Below, piece by piece: positions 50,929 to 62,394 of a stretch of 64,000 nt of DNA. Origin of the DNA: Hippasteria phrygiana (Eukaryota > Echinodermata > Asteroidea > Valvatida > Goniasteridae); assembly GCA_037893225.1 (NCBI GenBank), contig JAZGUH010000261.1, positions 744,001 to 808,000 of the forward strand. Direction: 5' to 3'. A program made the position numbers and the translations under genes. The notes under the pieces were generated by a model. The model was not told the DNA's origin, made no database searches, and saw nothing but the letters and a program-made list of their open reading frames with translations. Each line of letters opens with the position of its first letter. Positions within the stretch are counted from its first letter, which is position 1.

Positions 50929-52332
50929 GCTTAACGTTTGCCAAATTTTCAGATGAACGCCCCTCCTTTCCCTGTCCATAATTGAATGGGATATTGACCA
51001 AATCCAGTATGTTTTACACGTATGGGTAGCTTAGATCTAGCGCAACAATTTGAGACCATCGCCAGCTTCAGAGCGTTAGAACTAGTGGAGAAAATTCACA
51101 CCTCGCAACAAATTTCTTCCCGTGAACTCTGTGTGCGTTCTCCCGTTTACTGCATTGTGACTGCTTAACGTTTGCCAAATTTTCAGATGAACGCCCCTCC
51201 TTTCCCTGTTCATAATTGAATGGGATATTGACCAAATCCAGTATGTTTTACACGTATGGGTAGCTTAGATCTAGCGCAACAATTTGAGACCATCGCCAGC
51301 TTCAGAGCGTTAGAACTCGTGGAGAAAATTCAAACCTCGCAACAAATTTTTTCCCGTGAACTCTGTGTGCGTTCTCCCGATTACTGCATTGTGACTGCTT
51401 AACGTTTGCCAAATTTTCAGATGAACGCCCCTCCTTTCCCTGTTCATAATTGAATGGGATATTGACCAAATCCAGTAATTTTTACACGTATGGGTAGCTT
51501 AGACCTAGCGCAACAATTTGAGACCATCGCCAGCTTCAGAGCGTTAGAACTTTTCGAGATAATTCAAACCTCGCAACAAATTTCTTCCCGTGAACTCTGT
51601 GTGCGTTCTCCCGATTACTGCATTGTGACTGCTTAACGTTTGCCAAATTTTCAGATGAACGCCCCTCCTTTCCCTGTCCATAATTGAATGGGATATTGAC
51701 CAAATCCAGTATGTTTTACACGTATGGGTAGCTTAGATCTAGCGCAACAATTTGAGACCATCGCCAGCTTCAGAGCGTTAGAACTAGTGGAGAAAATTCA
51801 AACCTCGCAACAAGTTTCTTCCCGTGAACTCTGTGTGCGTTCTCCCGTTTACTGCATTGTGACTGCTTAACGTTTGCCAAATTTTCAGATGAACGCCCCT
51901 CCTTTCCCTGTTCATAATTGAATGGGATATTGACCAAATCCAGTAATTTTTACACGTATGGGTAGCTTAGATCTAGCGCAACAATTTGAGACCATCGCCA
52001 GCTTCAGAGCGTTAGAACTTTTCGAGATAATTCAAACCTCGCAACAGATTTCTTCCCGTGAACTTTGTTTGCGTTCTCCCGTTTACTGCATTGTGACTGC
52101 TTAACGTTTGCCAAATTTTCAGATGAACGCCCCTCCTTTCCCTGTTCATAATTGAATGGGATATTGACCAAATCCAGTATGTTTTACACGTATGGGTAGC
52201 TTAGATCTAGCGCAACAATTTGAGACCATCGCCAGCTTCAGAGCGTTAGAACTTTTCGAGATAATTCAAAACTCGCAACAAATTTCTTCCCGTGAACTTT
52301 GTGTGCTTTCTCCCGTTTACTGCATTGTGACT
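50929..52332 (+). repeat. 702-bp 3-mer duplication and F6 variant
   Basis: C2, F4 (C108), S3/S2 (50461-51162) is followed by C2, F4 (C108), S3 (51163-51864). The S3/S2 unit at 50929 has C48 and then C171 and T218. Next come F6 with CAGATTT (G183), first seen here at 51865, and an F2/F3 intermediate at 52099 with A16 and T195. Confidence 0.85.
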
Positions 52333-55300
52333 GCTTAACGTTTGCCACATTTTCAGATGAACGCCCCTCCTTTCCCTGTTCATAATTGAATGGGATATTG
52401 ACCAAATCCAGTATGTTTTACACGTATGGGTAGCTTAGATCTAGCGCAACAATTTGAGACCATCGCCAGCTTCAGAGCGTTAGAACTAGTGGAGAAAATT
52501 CACACCTCGCAACAAATTTCTTCCCGTGAACTCTGTGTGCGTTCTCCCGTTTACTGCATTGTGACTGCTTAACGTTTGCCAAATTTTCAGATGAACGCCC
52601 CTCCTTTCCCTGTTCATAATTGAATGGGATATTGACCAAATCCAGTATGTTTTACACGTATGGGTAGCTTAGATCTAGCGCAACAATTTGAGACCATCGC
52701 CAGCTTCAGAGCGTTAGAACTCGTGGAGAAAATTCAAACCTCGCAACAAATTTCTTCCCGTGAACTCTGTGTGCGTTCTCCCGTTTACTGCATTGTGACT
52801 GCTTAACGTTTGCCAAATTTTCAGATGAACGCCCCTCCTTTCCCTGTTCATAATTGAATGGGATATTGACCAAATCCAGTATGTTTTACACGTATGGGTA
52901 GCTTAGATCTAGCGCAACAATTTGAGACCATCGCCAGCTTCAGAGCGTTAGAACTCGTGGAGAAAATTCAAACCTCGCAACAAATTTCTTCCCGTGAACT
53001 CTGTGTGCGTTCTCCCGATTACTGCATTGTGACTGCTTAACGTTTGCCAAATTTTCAGATGAACGCCCCTCCTTTCCCTGTCCATAATTGAATGGGATAT
53101 TGACCAAATCCAGTATGTTTTACACGTATGGGTAGCTTAGATCTAGCGCAACAATTTGAGACCATCGCCAGCTTCAGAGCGTTAGAACTAGTGGAGAAAA
53201 TTCAAACCTCGCAACAAGTTTCTTCCCGTGAACTCTGTGTGCGTTCTCCCGTTTACTGCATTGTGACTGCTTAACGTTTGCCAAATTTTCAGATGAACGC
53301 CCCTCCTTTCCCTGTTCATAATTGAATGGGATATTGACCAAATCCAGTAATTTTTACACGTATGGGTAGCTTAGATCTAGCGCAACAATTTGAGACCATC
53401 GCCAGCTTCAGAGCGTTAGAACTTTTCGAGATAATTCAAACCTCGCAACAGATTTCTTCCCGTGAACTTTGTTTGCGTTCTCCCGTTTACTGCATTGTGA
53501 CTGCTTAACGTTTGCCACATTTTCAGATGAACGCCCCTCCTTTCCCTGTTCATAATTGAATGGGATATTGACCAAATCCAGTATGTGTTACACGTATGGG
53601 TAGCTTAGATCTAGCGCAACAATTTGAGACCATCGCCAGCTTCAGAGCGTTAGAACTTTTCGAGATAATTCAAAACTCGCAACAAATTTCTTCCCGTGAA
53701 CTTTGTGTGCTTTCTCCCGTTTACTGCATTGTGACTGCTTAACGTTTGCCACATTTTCAGATGAACGCCCCTCCTTTCCCTGTTCATAATTGAATGGGAT
53801 ATTGACCAAATCCAGTATGTTTTACACGTATGGGTAGCTTAGATCTAGCGCAACAATTTGAGACCATCGCCAGCTTCAGAGCGTTAGAACTAGTGGAGAA
53901 AATTCACACCTCGCAACAAATTTCTTCCCGTGAACTCTGTGTGCGTTCTCCCGTTTACTGCATTGTGACTGCTTAACGTTTGCCAAATTTTCAGATGAAC
54001 GCCCCTCCTTTCCCTGTTCATAATTGAATGGGATATTGACCAAATCCAGTATGTTTTACACGTATGGGTAGCTTAGATCTAGCGCAACAATTTGAGACCA
54101 TCGCCAGCTTCAGAGCGTTAGAACTCGTGGAGAAAATTCAAACCTCGCAACAAATTTCTTCCCGTGAACTCTGTGTGCGTTCTCCCGTTTACTGCATTGT
54201 GACTGCTTAACGTTTGCCAAATTTTCAGATGAACGCCCCTCCTTTCCCTGTTCATAATTGAATGGGATATTGACCAAATCCAGTATGTTTTACACGTATG
54301 GGTAGCTTAGATCTAGCGCAACAATTTGAGACCATCGCCAGCTTCAGAGCGTTAGAACTCGTGGAGAAAATTCAAACCTCGCAACAAATTTCTTCCCGTG
54401 AACTCTGTGTGCGTTCTCCCGATTACTGCATTGTGACTGCTTAACGTTTGCCAAATTTTCAGATGAACGCCCCTCCTTTCCCTGTTCATAATTGAATGGG
54501 ATATTGACCAAATCCAGTAATTTTTACACGTATGGGTAGCTTAGATCTAGCGCAACAATTTGAGACCATCGCCAGCTTCAGAGCGTTAGAACTCGTGGAG
54601 AAAATTCAAACCTCGCAACAAATTTTTTCCCGTGAACTCTGTGTGCGTTCTCCCGATTACTGCATTGTGACTGCTTAACGTTTGCCAAATTTTCAGATGA
54701 ACGCCCCTCCTTTCCCTGTTCATAATTGAATGGGATACTGACCAAATCCAGTAATTTTTACACGTATGGGTAGCTTAGATCTAGCGCAACAATTTGAGAC
54801 CATCGCCAGCTTCAGAGCGTTAGAACTTTTCGAGATAATTCAAACCTCGCAACAAATTTCTTCCCGTGAACTCTGTGTGCGTTCTCCCGATTACTGCATT
54901 GTGACTGCTTAACGTTTGCCAAATTTTCAGATGAACGCCCCTCCTTTCCCTGTCCATAATTGAATGGGATATTGACCAAATCCAGTATGTTTTACACGTA
55001 TGGGTAGCTTAGATCTAGCGCAACAATTTGAGACCATCGCCAGCTTCAGAGCGTTAGAACTAGTGGAGAAAATTCAAACCTCGCAACAAGTTTCTTCCCG
55101 TGAACTCTGTGTGCGTTCTCCCGTTTACTGCATTGTGACTGCTTAACGTTTGCCAAATTTTCAGATGAACGCCCCTCCTTTCCCTGTTCATAATTGAATG
55201 GGATATTGACCAAATCCAGTAATTTTTACACGTATGGGTAGCTTAGATCTAGCGCAACAATTTGAGACCATCGCCAGCTTCAGAGCGTTAGAACTTTTCG

Positions 55301-55608
55301 AGATAATTCAAACCTCGCAACAGATTTCTTCCCGTGAACTTTGTTTGCGTTCTCCCGTTTACTGCATTGTGACTGCTTAACGTTTGCCACATTTTCAGAT
55401 GAACGCCCCTCCTTTCCCTGTTCATAATTGAATGGGATATTGACCAAATCCAGTATGTGTTACACGTATGGGTAGCTTAGATCTAGCGCAACAATTTGAG
55501 ACCATCGCCAGCTTCAGAGCGTTAGAACTTTTCGAGATAATTCAAAACTCGCAACAAATTTCTTCCCGTGAACTTTGTGTGCTTTCTCCCGTTTACTGCA
55601 TTGTGACT
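52333..55608 (+). repeat. Local 6-mer and 8-mer expansion with repeated C1 units
   Basis: S2, C1 (T218), C1, S3, F6 (G183), F3 (TATGTG) is followed by S2, C1 (T218), C1, F1/C2, F4, S3, F6 (G183), F3 (TATGTG). Two adjacent C1 units occur only in this part of the window. The T218 C1 may be an S2/C1 join product. F1/C2 at 54439 has AT82-83 with C156 and T188. A private C is at 54738. Confidence 0.83.
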
Positions 55609-56544
55609 GCTTAACGTTTGCCACATTTTCAGATGAACGCCCCTCCTTTCCCTGTTCATAATTGAATGGGATATTGACCAAATCCAGTATGTTTTACACG
55701 TATGGGTAGCTTAGATCTAGCGCAACAATTTGAGACCATCGCCAGCTTCAGAGCGTTAGAACTAGTGGAGAAAATTCACACCTCGCAACAAATTTCTTCC
55801 CGTGAACTCTGTGTGCGTTCTCCCGTTTACTGCATTGTGACTGCTTAACGTTTGCCAAATTTTCAGATGAACGCCCCTCCTTTCCCTGTTCATAATTGAA
55901 TGGGATATTGACCAAATCCAGTATGTTTTACACGTATGGGTAGCTTAGATCTAGCGCAACAATTTGAGACCATCGCCAGCTTCAGAGCGTTAGAACTCGT
56001 GGAGAAAATTCAAACCTCGCAACAAATTTCTTCCCGTGAACTCTGTGTGCGTTCTCCCGATTACTGCATTGTGACTGCTTAACGTTTGCCAAATTTTCAG
56101 ATGAACGCCCCTCCTTTCCCTGTTCATAATTGAATGGGATATTGACCAAATCCAGTAATTTTTACACGTATGGGTAGCTTAGATCTAGCGCAACAATTTG
56201 AGACCATCGCCAGCTTCAGAGCGTTAGAACTTTTCGAGATAATTCAAACCTCGCAACAAATTTCTTCCCGTGAACTTTGTGTGCTTTCTCCCGTTTACTG
56301 CATTGTGACTGCTTAACGTTTGCCAAATTTTCAGATGAACGCCCCTCCTTTCCCTGTTCATAATTGAATGGGATATTGACCAAATCCAGTAATTTTTACA
56401 CGTATGGGTAGCTTAGATCTAGCGCAACAATTTGAGACCATCGCCAGCTTCAGAGCGTTAGAACTTTTCGAGATAATTCAAACCTCGCAACACATTTCTT
56501 CCCGTGAACTTTGTTTGCGTTCTCCCGTTTACTGCATTGTGACT
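55609..56544 (+). repeat. Units S2, C1, F1, F6
   Basis: Normal S2-C1-F1 order, then F6 in place of F2. F6 after F1 breaks the grammar, so a deletion or exchange join lies near the F1/F6 boundary at about 56311. Confidence 0.82.
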
Positions 56545-58884
56545 GCTTAACGTTTGCCACATTTTCAGATGAACGCCCCTCCTTTCCCTGTTCATAATTG
56601 AATGGGATATTGACCAAATCCAGTATGTTTTACACGTATGGGTAGCTTAGATCTAGCGCAACAATTTGAGACCATCGCCAGCTTCAGAGCGTTAGAACTC
56701 GTGGAGAAAATTCAAACCTCGCAACAAATTTCTTCCCGTGAACTCTGTGTGCGTTCTCCCGATTACTGCATTGTGACTGCTTAACGTTTGCCAAATTTTC
56801 AGATGAACGCCCCTCCTTTCCCTGTTCATAATTGAATGGGATATTGACCAAATCCAGTAATTTTTACACGTATGGGTAGCTTAGATCTAGCGCAACAATT
56901 TGAGACCATCGCCAGCTTCAGAGCGTTAGAACTTTTCGAGATAATTCAAACCTCGCAACAAATTTCTTCCCGTGAACTTTGTGTGCTTTCTCCCGTTTAC
57001 TGCATTGTGACTGCTTAACGTTTGCCAAATTTTCAGATGAACGCCCCTCCTTTCCCTGTTCATAATTGAATGGGATATTGACCAAATCCAGTATGTTTTG
57101 CACGTATGGGTAGCTTAGATCTAGCGCAACAATTTGAGACCATCGCCAGCTTCAGAGCGTTAGAACTTTTCGAGATAATTCAAAACTCGCAACAAATTTC
57201 TTCCCGCGAACTTTGTGTGCTTTCTCCCGTTTACTGCATTGTGACTGCTTAACGTTTGCCACATTTTCAGATGAACGCCCCTCCTTTCCCTGTTAATAAT
57301 TGAATGGGATATTGACCAAATCCAGTATGTTTTACACGTATGGGTAGCTTAGATCTACCGCAACAATTTGAGACCATCGCCAGCTTCAGAGCGTTAGAAC
57401 TAGTGGAGAAAATTCAAACCTCGCAACACATTTCTTCCCGTGAACTCTGTGTGCGTTCTCCCGATTACTGCATTGTGACTGCTTAACGTTTGCCAAATTT
57501 TCAGATGAACGCCCCTCCTTTCCCTGTTCATAATTGAATGGGATATTGACCAAATCCAGTAATTTTTACACGTATGGGTAGCTTAGATCTAGCGCAACAA
57601 TTTGAGACCATCGCCAGCTTCAGAGCGTTAGAACTTTTCGAGATAATTCAAACCTCGCAACACATTTCTTCCCGTGAACTTTGTTTGCGTTCTCCCGTTT
57701 ACTGCATTGTGACTGCTTAACGTTTGCCACATTTTCAGATGAACGCCCCTCCTTTCCCTGTTCATAATTGAATGGGATATTGACCAAATCCAGTATGTTT
57801 TACACGTATGGGTAGCTTAGATCTAGCGCAACAATTTGAGACCATCGCCAGCTTCAGAGCGTTAGAACTTTTCGAGATAATTCAAAACTCGCAACAAATT
57901 TCTTCCCGTGAACTTTGTGTGCTTTCTCCCGTTTACTGCATTGTGACTGCTTAACGTTTGCCACATTTTCAGATGAACGCCCCTCCTTTCCCTGTTCATA
58001 ATTGTATGGGATATTGACCAAATCCAGTATGTTTTACACGTATGGGTAGCTTAGATCTACCGCAACAATTTGAGACCATCGCCAGCTTCAGAGCGTTAGA
58101 ACTAGTGGAGAAAATTCAAACCTCGCAACACATTTCTTCCCGTGAACTCTGTGTGCGTTCTCCCGATTACTGCATTGTGACTGCTTAACGTTTGCCAAAT
58201 TTTCAGATGAACGCCCCTCCTTTCCCTGTTCATAATTGAATGGGATATTGACCAAATCCAGTAATTTTTACACGTATGGGTAGCTTAGATCTAGCGCAAC
58301 AATTTGAGACCATCGCCAGCTTCAGAGCGTTAGAACTTTTCGAGATAATTCAAACCTCGCAACACATTTCTTCCTGTGAACTTTGTTTGCGTTCTCCCGT
58401 TTACTGCATTGTGACTGCTTAACGTTTGCCACATTTTCAGATGAACGCCCCTCCTTTCCCTGTTCATAATTGAATGGGATATTGACCAAATCCAGTATGT
58501 TTTACACGTATGGGTAGCTTAGATCTAGCGCAACAATTTGAGACCATCGCCAGCTTCAGAGCGTTAGAACTAGTGGAGAAAATTCACACCTCGCAACAAA
58601 TTTCTTCCCGTGAACTCTGTGTGCGTTCTCCCGTTTACTGCATTGTGACTGCTTAACGTTTGCCAAATTTTCAGATGAACGCCCCTCCTTTCCCTGTTCA
58701 TAATTGAATGGGATATTGACCAAATCCAGTATGTTTTACACGTATGGGTAGCTTAGATCTAGCGCAACAATTTGAGACCATCGCCAGCTTCAGAGCGTTA
58801 GAACTTTTCGAGATAATTCAAACCTCGCAACACATTTCTTCCCGTGAACTTTGTTTGCGTTCTCCCGTTTACTGCATTGTGACT
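56545..58884 (+). repeat. HOR block, 2340-bp 10-mer, copy 1
   Basis: Order: S2/C1 (C16 with C156), F1, F2 (TTTTGCA), S1 (GTTAATAAT), F6, F3, S1t, F6 (TTCCTGTG), S2, C2/F6. The private markers in F2, S1 and F6 all recur 2340 bp downstream. The last unit, C2/F6 at 58651, has TG82-83 on the left and F6 markers from 156, which places the exchange between sites 83 and 156. Confidence 0.9.
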
Positions 58885-60990
58885 GCTTAACGTTTGCCAC
58901 ATTTTCAGATGAACGCCCCTCCTTTCCCTGTTCATAATTGAATGGGATATTGACCAAATCCAGTATGTTTTACACGTATGGGTAGCTTAGATCTAGCGCA
59001 ACAATTTGAGACCATCGCCAGCTTCAGAGCGTTAGAACTCGTGGAGAAAATTCAAACCTCGCAACAAATTTCTTCCCGTGAACTCTGTGTGCGTTCTCCC
59101 GATTACTGCATTGTGACTGCTTAACGTTTGCCAAATTTTCAGATGAACGCCCCTCCTTTCCCTGTTCATAATTGAATGGGATATTGACCAAATCCAGTAA
59201 TTTTTACACGTATGGGTAGCTTAGATCTAGCGCAACAATTTGAGACCATCGCCAGCTTCAGAGCGTTAGAACTTTTCGAGATAATTCAAACCTCGCAACA
59301 AATTTCTTCCCGTGAACTTTGTGTGCTTTCTCCCGTTTACTGCATTGTGACTGCTTAACGTTTGCCAAATTTTCAGATGAACGCCCCTCCTTTCCCTGTT
59401 CATAATTGAATGGGATATTGACCAAATCCAGTATGTTTTGCACGTATGGGTAGCTTAGATCTAGCGCAACAATTTGAGACCATCGCCAGCTTCAGAGCGT
59501 TAGAACTTTTCGAGATAATTCAAAACTCGCAACAAATTTCTTCCCGCGAACTTTGTGTGCTTTCTCCCGTTTACTGCATTGTGACTGCTTAACGTTTGCC
59601 ACATTTTCAGATGAACGCCCCTCCTTTCCCTGTTAATAATTGAATGGGATATTGACCAAATCCAGTATGTTTTACACGTATGGGTAGCTTAGATCTACCG
59701 CAACAATTTGAGACCATCGCCAGCTTCAGAGCGTTAGAACTAGTGGAGAAAATTCAAACCTCGCAACACATTTCTTCCCGTGAACTCTGTGTGCGTTCTC
59801 CCGATTACTGCATTGTGACTGCTTAACGTTTGCCAAATTTTCAGATGAACGCCCCTCCTTTCCCTGTTCATAATTGAATGGGATATTGACCAAATCCAGT
59901 AATTTTTACACGTATGGGTAGCTTAGATCTAGCGCAACAATTTGAGACCATCGCCAGCTTCAGAGCGTTAGAACTTTTCGAGATAATTCAAACCTCGCAA
60001 CACATTTCTTCCCGTGAACTTTGTTTGCGTTCTCCCGTTTACTGCATTGTGACTGCTTAACGTTTGCCACATTTTCAGATGAACGCCCCTCCTTTCCCTG
60101 TTCATAATTGAATGGGATATTGACCAAATCCAGTATGTTTTACACGTATGGGTAGCTTAGATCTAGCGCAACAATTTGAGACCATCGCCAGCTTCAGAGC
60201 GTTAGAACTTTTCGAGATAATTCAAAACTCGCAACAAATTTCTTCCCGTGAACTTTGTGTGCTTTCTCCCGTTTACTGCATTGTGACTGCTTAACGTTTG
60301 CCACATTTTCAGATGAACGCCCCTCCTTTCCCTGTTCATAATTGTATGGGATATTGACCAAATCCAGTATGTTTTACACGTATGGGTAGCTTAGATCTAC
60401 CGCAACAATTTGAGACCATCGCCAGCTTCAGAGCGTTAGAACTAGTGGAGAAAATTCAAACCTCGCAACACATTTCTTCCCGTGAACTCTGTGTGCGTTC
60501 TCCCGATTACTGCATTGTGACTGCTTAACGTTTGCCAAATTTTCAGATGAACGCCCCTCCTTTCCCTGTTCATAATTGAATGGGATATTGACCAAATCCA
60601 GTAATTTTTACACGTATGGGTAGCTTAGATCTAGCGCAACAATTTGAGACCATCGCCAGCTTCAGAGCGTTAGAACTTTTCGAGATAATTCAAACCTCGC
60701 AACACATTTCTTCCTGTGAACTTTGTTTGCGTTCTCCCGTTTACTGCATTGTGACTGCTTAACGTTTGCCACATTTTCAGATGAACGCCCCTCCTTTCCC
60801 TGTTCATAATTGAATGGGATATTGACCAAATCCAGTATGTTTTACACGTATGGGTAGCTTAGATCTAGCGCAACAATTTGAGACCATCGCCAGCTTCAGA
60901 GCGTTAGAACTAGTGGAGAAAATTCACACCTCGCAACAAATTTCTTCCCGTGAACTCTGTGTGCGTTCTCCCGTTTACTGCATTGTGACT
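58885..60990 (+). repeat. HOR block, 2340-bp 10-mer, copy 2
   Basis: Repeats S2/C1, F1, F2 (TTTTGCA), S1 (GTTAATAAT), F6, F3, S1t, F6 (TTCCTGTG), S2. It is then followed by a normal C2 at 60991, the unit whose left half is found in the C2/F6 chimera of copy 1. Parent, join and exit are therefore all visible in one place. Confidence 0.9.
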
Positions 60991-62394
60991 GCTTAACGTT
61001 TGCCAAATTTTCAGATGAACGCCCCTCCTTTCCCTGTTCATAATTGAATGGGATATTGACCAAATCCAGTATGTTTTACACGTATGGGTAGCTTAGATCT
61101 AGCGCAACAATTTGAGACCATCGCCAGCTTCAGAGCGTTAGAACTCGTGGAGAAAATTCAAACCTCGCAACAAATTTTTTCCCGTGAACTCTGTGTGCGT
61201 TCTCCCGATTACTGCATTGTGACTGCTTAACGTTTGCCAAATTTTCAGATGAACGCCCCTCCTTTCCCTGTTCATAATTGAATGGGATATTGACCAAATC
61301 CAGTAATTTTTACACGTATGGGTAGCTTAGATCTAGCGCAACAATTTGAGACCATCGCCAGCTTCAGAGCGTTAGAACTTTTCGAGATAATTCAAACCTC
61401 GCAACAAATTTCTTCCCGTGAACTCTGTGTGCGTTCTCCCGATTACTGCATTGTGACTGCTTAACGTTTGCCAAATTTTCAGATGAACGCCCCTCCTTTC
61501 CCTGTCCATAATTGAATGGGATATTGACCAAATCCAGTATGTTTTACACGTATGGGTAGCTTAGATCTAGCGCAACAATTTGAGACCATCGCCAGCTTCA
61601 GAGCGTTAGAACTTTTCGAGATAATTCAAACCTCGCAACAGATTTCTTCCCGTGAACTTTGTTTGCGTTCTCCCGTTTACTGCATTGTGACTGCTTAACG
61701 TTTGCCACATTTTCAGATGAACGCCCCTCCTTTCCCTGTTCATAATTGAATGGGATATTGACCAAATCCAGTATGTGTTACACGTATGGGTAGCTTAGAT
61801 CTAGCGCAACAATTTGAGACCATCGCCAGCTTCAGAGCGTTAGAACTTTTCGAGATAATTCAAAACTCGCAACAAATTTCTTCCCGTGAACTTTGTGTGC
61901 TTTCTCCCGTTTACTGCATTGTGACTGCTTAACGTTTGCCACATTTTCAGATGAACGCCCCTCCTTTCCCTGTTCATAATTGAATGGGATATTGACCAAA
62001 TCCAGTATGTTTTACACGTATGGGTAGCTTAGATCTAGCGCAACAATTTGAGACCATCGCCAGCTTCAGAGCGTTAGAACTAGTGGAGAAAATTCAAACC
62101 TCGCAACAAGTTTCTTCCCGTGAACTCTGTGTGCGTTCTCCCGTTTACTGCATTGTGACTGCTTAACGTTTGCCAAATTTTCAGATGAACGCCCCTCCTT
62201 TCCCTGTTCATAATTGAATGGGATATTGACCAAATCCAGTAATTTTTACACGTATGGGTAGCTTAGATCTAGCGCAACAATTTGAGACCATCGCCAGCTT
62301 CAGAGCGTTAGAACTAGTGGAGAAAATTCAAACCTCGCAACACATTTCTTCCCGTGAACTCTGTGTGCGTTCTCCCGATTACTGCATTGTGACT
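60991..62394 (+). repeat. Units C2 to F6/S1, part of an 1872-bp 8-mer
   Basis: Order: C2, F4 (no G44), S3/F6 with G183, F3 (TATGTG), S2/S3 (C16 with G184), F6/S1 (AT82-83 with A156, C183). With the preceding F6 and S2 this makes an 8-mer of 1872 bp that restarts at 62395. Confidence 0.86.
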
